This document shows positions 40,849 through 49,987 of a DNA stretch of 64,000 nt, one piece after another. Origin of the DNA: JACPYM01 sp963699175 (GTDB lineage: Bacteria > Acidobacteriota > Blastocatellia > RBC074); the NCBI GenBank assembly GCA_963699175.1, contig OY969418.1, forward strand, positions 4,712,001 to 4,776,000, written 5' to 3'. The notes below the pieces were generated by a model. It made no database searches. It was not told the origin of the DNA and saw only the letters and a program-made list of their open reading frames with translations. Made by a program: the position numbers and the translations under genes. Position 1 is the first letter of the stretch, and each line of letters opens with the position of its first letter.

Positions 40849-41293
40849 TTATGCTCCTCGTGTTATTTTCCCTTGATTGAAAACTTCTGCAACGTCTGCG
40901 GGAAAATCTGGACGCCTTTTGGCGCGCGTCTTGCTTTCGAGCAGGATGTCGCGCGAAGTGAGTTTAGCACCGTCAACGTCTTTGTTCGCGTCGTTGTCGG
41001 GAGCGCGCCCTTTCTACCTTGCAGACGAGCGATTTTCAAGCAAACGCTTTGAAACTTGCTTGGTCATTTCAAACCTCAAATTTGAAATTTGATCGGCCAC
41101 CTTGCACTTTCGTGTTAGCGGATTGGCGCGAAATTGGCTATGATGCGGATGAGCAATTCGGCTCAAACACGCAAGGGACAGGTGAAAGGACGGGCGTATG
41201 GTGATGGTGTTTTTTCCTCCACAGGCGCAATATTTTGACCACGACACAGTCAACCAAATTGGCCAGCTTGAGCACTTCGAGATCGAAAACTGC
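40849..41293. other. Gap with a start-less open stretch and a TCAAATTTGA-type repeat
   Basis: On the minus strand 40849-41013 stays open for 55 codons and ends in TAA inside the antitoxin ribosome site. It reads DANKDVDGAKLTSRDILLES and ends PDFPADVAEVFNQG..., protein-like but with no ATG, GTG or TTG start after the preceding stop, so it may be the tail of a lost gene. At 41068-41095 lies a third copy of the TTTCAAACCTCAAATTTGAA repeat. The rest, up to 41293, should hold the promoter of the membrane cluster. Confidence 0.4.
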
Positions 41294-42727
41294 ATGAACG
41301 CCTTCGAGCAGTTCACCCTCGCGCCACTTTCCGCCGGCGACATTATCGACCGCGCCATACGACTTTACCGCCGTCACTTCCTGGTTTTCTTGCGCATCGT
41401 GCTCGCGCCCAGTCTGATCGCTTTTGCGGGTGGCATCTTCGCAGCAATGGGCATGCGGAACTTGTCATTCGAGCATGGCGATCAACGGACACTGTTGGCC
41501 CTCGGCTTGATCTTTAGCGGCAGCTTGTTGTGGCTGGCGGGCAAGGCTTTGTTTTTGATGTTGCTGGGCGGCGCGTCGCGTTCACTGGTCTGGCATTTCT
41601 TCAACGGCACGCCGCTCACGGCGTGCGACGCTTATACGGCAGTGCGCGAGCGCTGTTGGAGTTTGCTAGGCTCCGCACTATTGGTGAGCATTCTGTTGCT
41701 GGGTGTGCTGATACTCGCCTACACAGCCGTCTCGTTCGTGTTGGCTTTTTATTTCATCTTTGCTGTCTGGTTGCTCAGCGGACTGCCACAGTGGCTGCAA
41801 TTTATCTCGCACGTGATGTTCGGCACAGTGATCGTCGGGGCTGGGATTGTCTTGTTGTTGTTGACCTACGCGCGCATCGTGTATGTGCCACAAGCGATGA
41901 TGGTTGAGGGCAAAGGCGTCTTCGACGCGATTGGGCGCAGCTTCCGGCTCGCGGGCCGCGAGATCAGACGGATTGCGGCATTGGTGCTCTTTCAACTTTG
42001 CGTTGCGATGTCGCTCTACTGGCTGTTGATGATTCCGCTCGGCTGGTACGGCTACTGGCACGGCGTAGACGTCAGCCCGTTCAGCACGACCGCGCCGCTC
42101 TGGTACAACATCACGCAACAGACACTGGCCCAGATTGGCGAGATTCTGATCGCGCCGATTGTGTTGTTGGGTTTCACCTTGCTTTATCTGGACACGCGCG
42201 TGCGCCGGGAAGGCTTTGATATAGAACTGCTCGCCAACCGCATCTTGCCGCCCGCACACTTCATCGCGACGCAGACAACTTCGGTAGAAACACTGCCAGC
42301 CTCGCTAGAATCAACGCCCGAACCAACAGTCGCAAACGAGCCGGACTTCGCGTTCGCGCCATCTTTGGCAGAGCCTTTTCAAGCAGTCGCCTCGTCCGGC
42401 GAGGCATTGCCGCGTGCAACAATGTTCGTCGAGACCGTCAAGGTTACGCCAACAGTTTATACAGAGCAGACCACCGCGTACTCGCCCACAGCGCAAGAAA
42501 GATCAACCAGTGCTGCGGTAGAGAGTGTCGTCACCATCCCACTATCACAACAAAAAGAGTTCACCGAACTTGTGCCGTTAGCTCCCGGTGCCACCGAACC
42601 AGCCGTGCAAACCATCGAGTTGAATTTGGCTGCGCAAGCCGAGGCACATACGCGCTTCTGCCCAAGCTGCGGCGTGCAAGCTGCAACCGGCGCGCGTTTC
42701 TGCTGGACTTGCGGCGAGCCATTCTGA
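41294..42727 (+). CDS. Polytopic membrane protein with C-terminal zinc ribbon
   Basis: 477 residues from ATG 41294. It begins LAPLSAGDIIDRAIRLYRRH, the start of a family of glycerophosphodiester-phosphodiesterase-like membrane domains. Six hydrophobic segments follow up to about 325 (such as SLLGSALLVSILLLGVLILA). A Thr/Pro/Glu-rich linker of ~120 residues leads to a final zinc ribbon, CPSCGVQAATGARFCWTCG. The function is unknown; the ribbon suggests a cytosolic interaction site. It is directly followed by the DUF4129 and DUF4350 genes (gaps of 5 and 8 bases), so the three probably form one membrane-associated complex or pathway. Confidence 0.82.
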   Translation: MNAFEQFTLAPLSAGDIIDRAIRLYRRHFLVFLRIVLAPSLIAFAGGIFAAMGMRNLSFEHGDQRTLLALGLIFSGSLLWLAGKALFLMLLGGASRSLVWHFFNGTPLTACDAYTAVRERCWSLLGSALLVSILLLGVLILAYTAVSFVLAFYFIFAVWLLSGLPQWLQFISHVMFGTVIVGAGIVLLLLTYARIVYVPQAMMVEGKGVFDAIGRSFRLAGREIRRIAALVLFQLCVAMSLYWLLMIPLGWYGYWHGVDVSPFSTTAPLWYNITQQTLAQIGEILIAPIVLLGFTLLYLDTRVRREGFDIELLANRILPPAHFIATQTTSVETLPASLESTPEPTVANEPDFAFAPSLAEPFQAVASSGEALPRATMFVETVKVTPTVYTEQTTAYSPTAQERSTSAAVESVVTIPLSQQKEFTELVPLAPGATEPAVQTIELNLAAQAEAHTRFCPSCGVQAATGARFCWTCGEPF

Positions 42728-42732
42728 ATGCG

Positions 42733-43743
42733 ATGCGCCATTTGAGATTCAACCATTACCTACTGCTCTGGCTGTTTCTCCTTTCGTGCAAGGCGCAGGC
42801 CCTCACCTCTTTTGCAGACTACCAAACGCGTGTCGAGCAAGCGGCCAAGCTGGCCCAGACGTTGAGCGCGAGCGATCAACCAACTAACGAACAACTCAAC
42901 CGCCTGCAAAAACTCAAACAACTGCTCCCGGCGCAGGAAGAGGTCGAATGGCAAGGCCAACCGATCCAAGTAAACAACGTCTGGCTGCACGAGGCGCTAA
43001 CCGCCAACAGCACGCAACTACTCACGAACTCGCAGGCAATCGCGGTTCTACAAGCCAGGCTGACCGCACTTCAACAACGTCTGGCACCGACGACCGGTCA
43101 GACGCTCGACGAAACGCAACGCGCGCGCCTTGCGCGGATTCTGGCGCAAGCGGAATACCAACAAGATCAGAAGCAGGAATCGGCCATCAAGCAATGGCTC
43201 AGCAAAATCTGGCGTAAACTGTTAGCGTGGCTGAGGCATCTGTTTGGTTCGCCCGCACCCCAGGCGCGACCCGGTCAATTTACGCTCAATATCGTTCGAG
43301 TGGTGATGACCGTTGCGTTACTGGTTTTGTTCCTGTTCATACTCTTCAAACTCTTTAGTCGACTCCGCAAACGCGCTCGACCTGCGACAGAACTGGGCAC
43401 GCGCGAGATTCTGGGCGAACAGATCGAAGAGGAGACGACCACGGAAGACCTGCTGGCACAGGCGCGCGCGCTGGCCAAACAAGGCGATTATCGCGCGGCC
43501 ATTCGACGCGCTTACATAGCGTTGCTCTACGAACTCGAACAGCGCGGCAAGCTGCGGTTGCACCGCTCCAAAACCAACCGCGATTACCTGGAAGACCTGC
43601 GCGGCGAGCAGATCATCTATCCGTCGTTCGTCGCGCTCACGCGTATCTTCGAGCGCATCTGGTACGGCCACACGAGCGCCACCGAGTTCGATTTTGAAGG
43701 CTTCCTGACCGGCTATCGTGAAGCGATCAAGAGTGATTCGTAG
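42733..43743 (+). CDS. DUF4129 domain-containing membrane protein
   Basis: 336 residues from ATG 42733. A signal-like leader (YLLLWLFLLSCKAQA) precedes a helical region, one membrane helix at about 185-210 (VMTVALLVLFLFILFKLF), and the DUF4129 domain after it: ARALAKQGDYRAAIRRAYIA, LRLHRSKTNRDYLEDL and the terminal TEFDFEGFLTGYREAI. DUF4129 proteins are usually encoded with MoxR ATPases, DUF58 and DUF4350 proteins and are linked to transglutaminase-like surface processes. Only the DUF4350 partner is present here. Confidence 0.88.
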   Translation: MRHLRFNHYLLLWLFLLSCKAQALTSFADYQTRVEQAAKLAQTLSASDQPTNEQLNRLQKLKQLLPAQEEVEWQGQPIQVNNVWLHEALTANSTQLLTNSQAIAVLQARLTALQQRLAPTTGQTLDETQRARLARILAQAEYQQDQKQESAIKQWLSKIWRKLLAWLRHLFGSPAPQARPGQFTLNIVRVVMTVALLVLFLFILFKLFSRLRKRARPATELGTREILGEQIEEETTTEDLLAQARALAKQGDYRAAIRRAYIALLYELEQRGKLRLHRSKTNRDYLEDLRGEQIIYPSFVALTRIFERIWYGHTSATEFDFEGFLTGYREAIKSDS

Positions 43744-43751
43744 TCAATCGT

Positions 43752-45053
43752 ATGCGCCCTTATCTGAGCTTGATTCTCACTTTCGCGTTGGTGCTGCTGG
43801 TGCTCATCGGCTTGAGCGCGGCGGGCAACGTGGAGTTTTATCGCCAGGAGGAGAGCGAGCTAGACCCGGCGCGTTCGAGCTACAACAGCGGGCCGACGGG
43901 CGCGCGGGCGTTTTATCAATGGCTGGAAGAGTCCGGCTACCCGGTGGCGCGTTGGCGCGAACGCTTCGGCGAACTGAAGCACAAGGCCAACGACTCGCTG
44001 CTGATCTTGGTCGGGCCATTTGCCGCCACTGGCGAGTTGGAAGCAAATGAAGCCCACGCCTTGCAGGAATGGTTGGACGCTGGCGGACGCGCGTTAATTA
44101 TCAGCCGTTATCCAGCGGAGCAGTTTGGCGATGCTGGTGTAGTGACAAAATTGGCGACCACTGCGCCAGACGGAAACGCAACATCCGATCAAGCGCTCGA
44201 TCAATTGACCAACGACCAGAGTGATGCGTTGATTGTGCAACCCACCGAATTGACACGCGGGTTGCACGGCTTGGCGCTATCAAACTACGCCACGCGCTTG
44301 AGTTTTGCCCAAGTCTCAAGCGATCAGCCCACAAAGGACGAAGCCTCGCAGCAGACGACCCACGCCAGCGGTCGCAAGCTAAGCGCCCCGGTCGTCCATC
44401 TAGGCGATGAAGCCGGCGCAGTGTTGGCCGACTTCGATTATGGCGCGGGCCGCGTGGTCTTTCTTTCCGATCCATTCGTCATCGCCAACCACGGGCTGGC
44501 GCGCGGCGCGAATCTGCAACTGGCACTTAACCTGATCAAAGCGCTGGGCCACGATCGCAAACAGATTTTCTTTGACGAGTACCATCACGGCTATCGCCGC
44601 GAAGAGAATGCGCTACTGCGCTATTTTCGCGGCACGCCTTTCTGGTGGGTGATAGGGCAATTGCTGTTGCTCGGCTTGCTATTGATTTACAGCTACGGCA
44701 AACGCTTCGCGCGTCCACTACCATTGCCACGCGTTGATCGCCATTCGCCGCTGGAGTTCGTCAGCTCAATGGCCAATTTGCAGCAGGCCGCGCGCGCGCG
44801 CGATTTGGCGATTGAAAACATCTACCCGCGTTTCAAAGCGCGCCTCTGCCGCCGCCTGGGTTTGACGACGAAAGCCGCGCCGCACGAGGTTGGCGTAGCA
44901 CTACGCCAACGCGCGCAGTTCAGCAACCAAGCTAAAGAGCTTGAACAAACCTTGTGGGAAAGCGAGCAGGTGTTGGCAGGCGAGCAAATTGACGACCGGC
45001 GGTTGGTCGAATTGATTACTACGATGCGGCGCGTGGCGGCTGAGTTGAGGTAA
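43752..45053 (+). CDS. DUF4350 domain-containing membrane protein
   Basis: 433 residues. An N-terminal membrane helix (about 5-25) is followed by the DUF4350 block SSYNSGPTGARAFYQWLEES, a GATase1-like alpha/beta region (ILVGPFAATGELEANEAHAL, WLDAGGRALIISRYP), a second membrane helix at about 297-316 (WVIGQLLLLGLLLIYSYG), and a cytosolic C-terminus. The domain resembles extracytoplasmic sensors or scaffolds; no enzymatic role is known. It ends the three-gene membrane cluster and converges on the amidohydrolase gene across a purine/pyrimidine-rich inverted repeat. Confidence 0.87.
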   Translation: MRPYLSLILTFALVLLVLIGLSAAGNVEFYRQEESELDPARSSYNSGPTGARAFYQWLEESGYPVARWRERFGELKHKANDSLLILVGPFAATGELEANEAHALQEWLDAGGRALIISRYPAEQFGDAGVVTKLATTAPDGNATSDQALDQLTNDQSDALIVQPTELTRGLHGLALSNYATRLSFAQVSSDQPTKDEASQQTTHASGRKLSAPVVHLGDEAGAVLADFDYGAGRVVFLSDPFVIANHGLARGANLQLALNLIKALGHDRKQIFFDEYHHGYRREENALLRYFRGTPFWWVIGQLLLLGLLLIYSYGKRFARPLPLPRVDRHSPLEFVSSMANLQQAARARDLAIENIYPRFKARLCRRLGLTTKAAPHEVGVALRQRAQFSNQAKELEQTLWESEQVLAGEQIDDRRLVELITTMRRVAAELR

Positions 45054-45056
45054 GAA

Positions 45057-45184
45057 CGGGAGCGGGAGAGTGGGAGATGTTCCCACCAAAGCCATTTCGC
45101 TGCTCATTTTTTCTCGACCGCATACTCTATTTCTTGTCCCGCTCCCCCACTCCCCCGCTCTCTCTTGCCCCGCTCCCCGCTCTC
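45057..45184. repeat. Purine/pyrimidine-rich imperfect inverted repeat
   Basis: GGGAGCGGGAGAGTGGGAG at the left faces a right side made of CCGCTCCCCCACTCCCCC, CGCTCTC and CCCGCTCCCCGCTCTC repeats. The strands are almost purely purine and pyrimidine respectively, a composition able to form triplex or slipped structures. It lies between convergent genes and touches the amidohydrolase stop codon. The right half carries two tandem variants of the motif. Confidence 0.7.
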
Positions 45185-46898
45185 ATTTTTTCATCCCTTC
45201 CTCAAACGCAACTTCGCCGTTGATGACTGTCATCACGCAGCGAGTCTTCAAAATCTCCGGTTCGGGGATCGTCATAATGTCTTGCGTGAGGATCGTCAGG
45301 TCAGCCATCTTGCCGACTTCGATGGAGCCACGCGACTTCTCCTCAAAGGCCGCAAAGGCCGCCCAGAGCGTGAACATCTTCAGCGCCTGCTCGCGCGTGA
45401 CCTTCTCTTCGGGATGCCAACCTTCGCCGGAAAAGCCCTTTTGATCTTTGCGCGCCACAGCCGCGTAAAACTCGATCATCGGCTCGCCGCGCTCGACCGG
45501 CGCGTCCGAGCCACCCGCGATAACGTTGCCCTGTTTGATAAAGGTCTGCCACGCATACGCGCCTTGCAATCGCTTAATGCCCAGGCGCGACGGCGCAAAG
45601 TGCAGATCGCCAATGGCGTGCGAAGGCTGCATTGACGGGATGATTTTCAATTTGGCGAAACGTGGGATGTCGTCGGGGTGGACAATCTGTGCGTGCTCGA
45701 TACGCCAGCGCGGATCATCACGCGTCATCCGTTCGATGGGCGGGACTTCGTTGAACGCCTTCTCGTACCAATCCAGGATTGTGCGGTTGGCGCGGTCGCC
45801 GATGGCGTGGACTTCCACTTGAAGGCCTTTCCGCAAAGCTTCTTTCAGTAGCGGCAAGACCTGCTCTTCTTTCTGCGTCAGGAAGCCGTTCGTATCGTGG
45901 TCGGCATAATTTTCCAGCAGCGCCGCGCCCTTCGAGCCGAGCGCGCCATCAATGGTTATCTTGATGTCGCGCACCGTCAGCCGCCCGTCGTAAAGTCCGA
46001 TCTGCGGGCCTTCTTTCAACAACCGCTGGACATCGGCGCCGGGGCCGCGAATCGCTTCGTACAGGCGAATCTTCATCTTCTGTTCGCCGTAGAGTTTTTT
46101 GACCATCTCGATCTGGTCGTAGCCGACACCCGCGTCCTGCACCTGCGTCCAACCCAGCGAGAGGCTGCGTTTGTCGGCCAGCAGCAGCGCCTGTTCCGCA
46201 TCACCTCGCGTCGCAGCCGGGATGTGGCGCGACACCAAGCTCTGCGCGCGATCCAGCAGCATGCCGTTTGGCTCGCCACGCTGCTTATCTTTCATGACCT
46301 CGCCGCCAAATGGGCTTTCGGTGTTTTTATCAACGCCCGCGATTTTCAATGCCGCGCTGTTGGCGATCCCACCGTGCCCGTCGGCGCGCACCAAGTAAAC
46401 CGGGTTGTTCGGCGCGACTTTGTCCAAATCCCAACGCGTCGGGAAAACTTGCGGCCTCCAAAACGTTTCTATCCAGCCGCGTCCCGTCACCCACTCGCCC
46501 GGTTTGGCTTTGTCCACACGCGCTTTGATCTTGGCGAGGAACTCTTCCAGGCTCGCAACACCTTCCAGGTTGAGCGTCATCTCGCGCTGCCCGACTCCGG
46601 CAAAATGATAGTGCGCATCAATCATCCCTGGCAGCACGGTCTTGCCTTTCAGGTCAACGACGCGTGTGCTCTTGCCTTCGTACTGCTTCGCATCAACAGT
46701 CGAGCCGATAAAGACGATGCGACCGTAGCGGGTGGCGACGGCTTCGGCTTTAGGTTGCGCGTCGTTGCCGGTATAAACGACTCCGTTTTTGAGGACGAGT
46801 TCGGCAGGCTCGGGTTTGGCAGGTTTTTGGGCTGCGCTGTGCGTGAAAGCTACGAACGCCGCTGCTGTAAGCGCGAAAAATAGGGCGATAATTTTCAT
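45183..46898 (-). CDS. Secreted amidohydrolase (YtcJ/metal-dependent amidase family)
   Basis: 571 residues with a signal peptide (IIALFFALTAAAFVAFTHSA). Features of the YtcJ-like amidohydrolase group: VLPGMIDAHYHFAG (metal His pair), WVTGRGWIETFW, ITIDGALGSKGAALLENYAD, VEVHAIGDRANRTILDWYE, RIEHAQIVHPDDIPRF and IAGGSDAPVERGEP. The reaction is hydrolysis of an amide or ester at a metal centre; members include N-substituted formamide deformylase, but the substrate here is not readable. It stands alone, convergent with the membrane cluster and divergent from the small membrane-protein gene. Confidence 0.9.
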   Translation of the reverse strand: MKIIALFFALTAAAFVAFTHSAAQKPAKPEPAELVLKNGVVYTGNDAQPKAEAVATRYGRIVFIGSTVDAKQYEGKSTRVVDLKGKTVLPGMIDAHYHFAGVGQREMTLNLEGVASLEEFLAKIKARVDKAKPGEWVTGRGWIETFWRPQVFPTRWDLDKVAPNNPVYLVRADGHGGIANSAALKIAGVDKNTESPFGGEVMKDKQRGEPNGMLLDRAQSLVSRHIPAATRGDAEQALLLADKRSLSLGWTQVQDAGVGYDQIEMVKKLYGEQKMKIRLYEAIRGPGADVQRLLKEGPQIGLYDGRLTVRDIKITIDGALGSKGAALLENYADHDTNGFLTQKEEQVLPLLKEALRKGLQVEVHAIGDRANRTILDWYEKAFNEVPPIERMTRDDPRWRIEHAQIVHPDDIPRFAKLKIIPSMQPSHAIGDLHFAPSRLGIKRLQGAYAWQTFIKQGNVIAGGSDAPVERGEPMIEFYAAVARKDQKGFSGEGWHPEEKVTREQALKMFTLWAAFAAFEEKSRGSIEVGKMADLTILTQDIMTIPEPEILKTRCVMTVINGEVAFEEGMKK

Positions 46899-47077
46899 TT
46901 CATTCTCCGTGGTTGGTTTCAGACTTCAAAAGCTGTTTGGAATGACGGGCGCGATTGTAGCCCTTCTTGCGCTCAATCCAAAACAGGCCAAAAGTTTTTG
47001 CCTCAGACATGGAAGAAAGCGACCGTCTGTACCGTCTAAATAATTGTGAGCAGTTGAAGGAGGGAAAGAAAATAACG

Positions 47078-47485
47078 ATGCACACACCGCTCTCAATCAA
47101 GCTCAATCCGCAACGGTTCCGGCTGGTTCTTTGCTCGCTCGTGTTGACGTTCGCGGCTCTGCGGCTCTGGCTGCACCAGTTTCCGAACACCGATCTCAAT
47201 GTTGGCGCGTACAACATTCATCACCTCTTCACGGGCTTACTTTTAATCGCGCTCGGCGGCATTCCGCTGGCCGTGTTGCAGGGGCAGAGCCGTTGGCTTG
47301 ACGGCGCGGCGTTGTTGTTCGGCGCGGGCTTGAGCATGGCATTGGATGAATGGGTCTTTCTGATTGCGACGGATGGCAGCAATGCGGCGTACCTGTTGCC
47401 GGTTTCGTGGCGCGGCGCGCTGGTGATGATAGCACTGGCTTGCGGGTACACGGGGCTGTTTCAGTTCGTCAAAACTGGGAAGTGA
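47078..47485 (+). CDS. Hypothetical four-helix membrane protein
   Basis: 135 residues from ATG 47078, with GGAGGG about ten bases upstream. Four hydrophobic segments are visible (RLVLCSLVLTFAALRLWL, HLFTGLLLIALGGIPLAVL, GAALLFGAGLSMALDEWVFL and ALVMIALACGYTGLFQF). A His-His pair before helix two and an Asp-Glu pair in helix three could bind a metal or quinone. I do not recognise the family. It precedes the sigma-factor gene by 58 bases in the same direction. Confidence 0.75.
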   Translation: MHTPLSIKLNPQRFRLVLCSLVLTFAALRLWLHQFPNTDLNVGAYNIHHLFTGLLLIALGGIPLAVLQGQSRWLDGAALLFGAGLSMALDEWVFLIATDGSNAAYLLPVSWRGALVMIALACGYTGLFQFVKTGK

Positions 47486-47542
47486 GCGCACAATTGCGTG
47501 GGGCAAGTCGTTAAACAACTGGGAATGGAGAGACGCGCCGCG

Positions 47543-48133
47543 ATGACGGAATACACCAGCGAGCAACGCCTGATCGCCGCCTGCCAGACGGGCGACCGCG
47601 AGGCGTTCCGCCAGTTGTTCGAGGCGTATCAAGGGCGCGTCTGGTCTATTGCAGTGCACTTCACCGGCGAAGAGAGCGCCGCGCGTGACATCACGCAGCA
47701 GGTCTTTCTCAAGCTCTTCTCTTCAATCAAGCAGTTTCGCCAGGAGGCTAGTTTTACCACTTGGCTCTATCGGTTGGTGACGAATGTTTGCCTGGATGAG
47801 CAACGACGAGGCCGCCGTTTTATCTCATTCGATTTCTGGCGACGTGATGATGAAGAAGATGATAAGAGCATTTTGGATTGGCAGCAGGCGCAGCAGTTTC
47901 AGCATAGCTTGCAAGAAGAGCGTTACACGCAGATGGAAATGGCGGCGGCGGTGAAGGCAGCAGTAAAAGAATTGAGTCCGCCGATCAGGCTGACAGTGCT
48001 GCTGAAGTATTTTGAGGAATTGTCTTATGACGAGATAGCGCGGGTGCTCGGCTGTTCACCGGGCACAGTGGCTTCGCGGTTGAATCGTGGACATAAAGCG
48101 CTAGCACAGCGGTTGGCGCATTTGCGCCAGTGA
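47543..48133 (+). CDS. ECF-type RNA polymerase sigma factor
   Basis: 196 residues from ATG 47543; ATG 47525 is an alternative start six codons upstream. Region 2 is complete (FRQLFEAYQGRVWSIAVHFT, DITQQVFLKLFSSIKQF, FTTWLYRLVTNVCLDEQRR) and region 4 shows the helix-turn-helix LSYDEIARVLGCSPGTVASR. It directs RNA polymerase to an extracytoplasmic-stress-type regulon. The probable anti-sigma factor is the zinc-finger/FecR protein at 48781, but an intradiol-type dioxygenase gene lies between them. Confidence 0.93.
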   Translation: MTEYTSEQRLIAACQTGDREAFRQLFEAYQGRVWSIAVHFTGEESAARDITQQVFLKLFSSIKQFRQEASFTTWLYRLVTNVCLDEQRRGRRFISFDFWRRDDEEDDKSILDWQQAQQFQHSLQEERYTQMEMAAAVKAAVKELSPPIRLTVLLKYFEELSYDEIARVLGCSPGTVASRLNRGHKALAQRLAHLRQ

Positions 48134-48153
48134 ACACGCAGAAGGAGTAAGCA

Positions 48154-48777
48154 ATGCAATATTCACGCAGATCATTTATGTGGTTGTCGTTGTTAGGTAG
48201 CGCGGCTTTTGCCCAACAGACCAAGAAGCTGGTCGGCGGTGGCTGCGAAGGCTGCGAAGGAATCTTTGAGGCGATGCCCGCTCAGTTAAGCTGGGAAACT
48301 ACCATTCACAAAGCTGGTGAACCCGGCGAACTGTTGGAGATCAGCGGCACGATCTATAAGGCTGACGGCAAAACGCCTGCTCCCAATGTGATCTTGTACG
48401 TCTACCACACCAACGCGAAAGGTATTTACGAGCCGAGTCCGGGTGCGACTGGTTGGATGAAGAGGCACGGACATCTGCGCGGTTGGATGAAGACCAATGA
48501 GCGCGGGCAATACAAATTCCACACGATCAGACCGGCGGCTTATCCCAATCGGCGTGACCCGCAGCATATTCATCCGACCATTAAAGAGCCGGACAAGAAC
48601 GAGTATTACATTGATGAATACCGCTTCGAAGACGATCCGCTCTTGACCAAAGAGCAACACGCCCGTGAAGAGAAGCGCGGCGGTTCCGGCATTATCAAGT
48701 TATCCAGAAACAGCAAAGGCATTTGGGTGGGGCAGCGCGACATCGTGTTGGGCAAGAACATTCCGAATTATCTGTAA
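48154..48777 (+). CDS. Secreted intradiol ring-cleavage dioxygenase-like protein
   Basis: 207 residues with a Tat-like leader (SRRSFMWLSLLGSAAFAQ). A cysteine cluster (GGCEGCEG) comes just after the leader. The intradiol core is visible: GEPGELLEISGTIYKADGK, VILYVYHTNAKGIYEP (first Tyr ligand), TNERGQYKFHTIRPAAYPNR (second Tyr) and HIHPTIK (His pair), so the usual iron site (two Tyr, two His) seems present. Cytosolic homologues open catechol or protocatechuate rings; exported ones are common in this group of bacteria and their substrates are unknown. Its place between a sigma and an anti-sigma gene is unusual. Confidence 0.88.
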   Translation: MQYSRRSFMWLSLLGSAAFAQQTKKLVGGGCEGCEGIFEAMPAQLSWETTIHKAGEPGELLEISGTIYKADGKTPAPNVILYVYHTNAKGIYEPSPGATGWMKRHGHLRGWMKTNERGQYKFHTIRPAAYPNRRDPQHIHPTIKEPDKNEYYIDEYRFEDDPLLTKEQHAREEKRGGSGIIKLSRNSKGIWVGQRDIVLGKNIPNYL

Positions 48778-48780
48778 GCA

Positions 48781-49926
48781 ATGTTGAGCAAGCACGTCAA
48801 CAATCAACTTTCCGCCTATCACCACGGCGAACTCGCGTCAGCAGAAGCGCGCCAAGTGGCCGAGCACTTGCTGCAATGCCAAACGTGCGGCGCCGAGTAC
48901 GACGCGATCAAGGCAGGCGCGCAATTGGCGCAGATGCTCGTGCGCGAAGCGGCTCCGGCGGATTTGTGGGCGCAAGTGGAAACGGGGCTGGAAGCGCAAA
49001 CTACAAAGCGCGCGCGCCGCGCGCCGTTTGGTTGGTCCGCCGGGTTGAGTTGGCCATCAATGGTAGTTGCCAGCGCGACGGCAGTACTGCTCGTTGGGCT
49101 GGGCGCATTCTGGCTCTACACGCGCCTGAATCGCCCATCGTGGGAGGTGGAAACGCTCGCCGGGCTGCCGCGTATCGGCGCGCAAGTAATCAGCAAGGCT
49201 GGGCGGTTGCGCGTTGGTGAATGGCTGTCCACCGATCAAACGGCGAAGGCGCGCATCAACGTCGGCGCGATTGGCGAAGTTCAGATCGAACCGAATTCGC
49301 AGGTGCAACTCGTGGCCGCGCGCGCGACCGAACACCGCTTGACGCTGCAACGCGGCAAGCTGACTGCGTTAATTACTGCGCCGCCGCGCATCTTCTTCGT
49401 CAACACGCCCTCGGCGACGGCGGTTGATCTAGGTTGTATGTACACGCTCGAAGTGGACGAGAGCGGGCAAGGCACGTTACGCGTGACCGTCGGCTGGGTC
49501 GCTTTTGAGGAGCGCGGCATCGAATCGTTCGTGCCCGAAGAAGCGATGTGCATAACACGGCCTGGGCTTGGCCCCGGCACGCCGTATTTCGAGGATGCTT
49601 CTGCGGCGCTGCAAGCGGCACTGGCCCGCTTCGACGTAGAGCAAGCTAATACGGAAGCCCGCGCGGCAGCGCTTGAGGAAGTTTTACGAGAAGCGCGTGA
49701 GCGCGATGGCTTGACGCTCTGGCATCTGCTCGCGCGCACCAATGCCGGCGAGCGCAATCGCGTCTTTGATCGCCTGTCAGCATTGATCCCGCCCCCGTCC
49801 GAAGTGACGCGCGAAGGCATCCTGCGCGGCGAGCGCGCGATGCGCGATGCCTGGTGGGAAAAACTCGATTTGGGTAGTCCAAGTTGGTGGCGTCTCTGGA
49901 AAGCGCCGCTGCCATCTACAAAGTAG
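48781..49926 (+). CDS. Anti-sigma factor with zinc finger and FecR domain
   Basis: 381 residues. The N-terminus has the zinc-binding anti-sigma pattern, HHGELASAEARQVAEHLLQC followed by QTC (H-x3-C-x2-C type). A membrane helix is at about 98-118 (VVASATAVLLVGLGAFWLY). The periplasmic part has the FecR core: GGRLRVGEWLSTDQ-like AGRLRVGEWLSTD, GEVQIEPNSQVQL and FFVNTPSATAVDLGCMYTLE. The charged C-terminus (about 285-345) looks helical. It would hold the sigma factor at 47543 until an external signal releases it. It starts three bases after the dioxygenase stop, so the dioxygenase is inside the regulatory operon. Confidence 0.88.
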   Translation: MLSKHVNNQLSAYHHGELASAEARQVAEHLLQCQTCGAEYDAIKAGAQLAQMLVREAAPADLWAQVETGLEAQTTKRARRAPFGWSAGLSWPSMVVASATAVLLVGLGAFWLYTRLNRPSWEVETLAGLPRIGAQVISKAGRLRVGEWLSTDQTAKARINVGAIGEVQIEPNSQVQLVAARATEHRLTLQRGKLTALITAPPRIFFVNTPSATAVDLGCMYTLEVDESGQGTLRVTVGWVAFEERGIESFVPEEAMCITRPGLGPGTPYFEDASAALQAALARFDVEQANTEARAAALEEVLREARERDGLTLWHLLARTNAGERNRVFDRLSALIPPPSEVTREGILRGERAMRDAWWEKLDLGSPSWWRLWKAPLPSTK

Positions 49927-49987
49927 CGGGAAGTAGCTCGCAACTCTTCCCAACCAATTACCACTTATCCCTCAACAAGGAGGAACT

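Noticed and set aside
45897..46883. A plus-strand open frame of 328 codons opposite the amidohydrolase gene
   Set aside because: It mirrors the codon bias of the real gene on the other strand and shows no domain or start signal.
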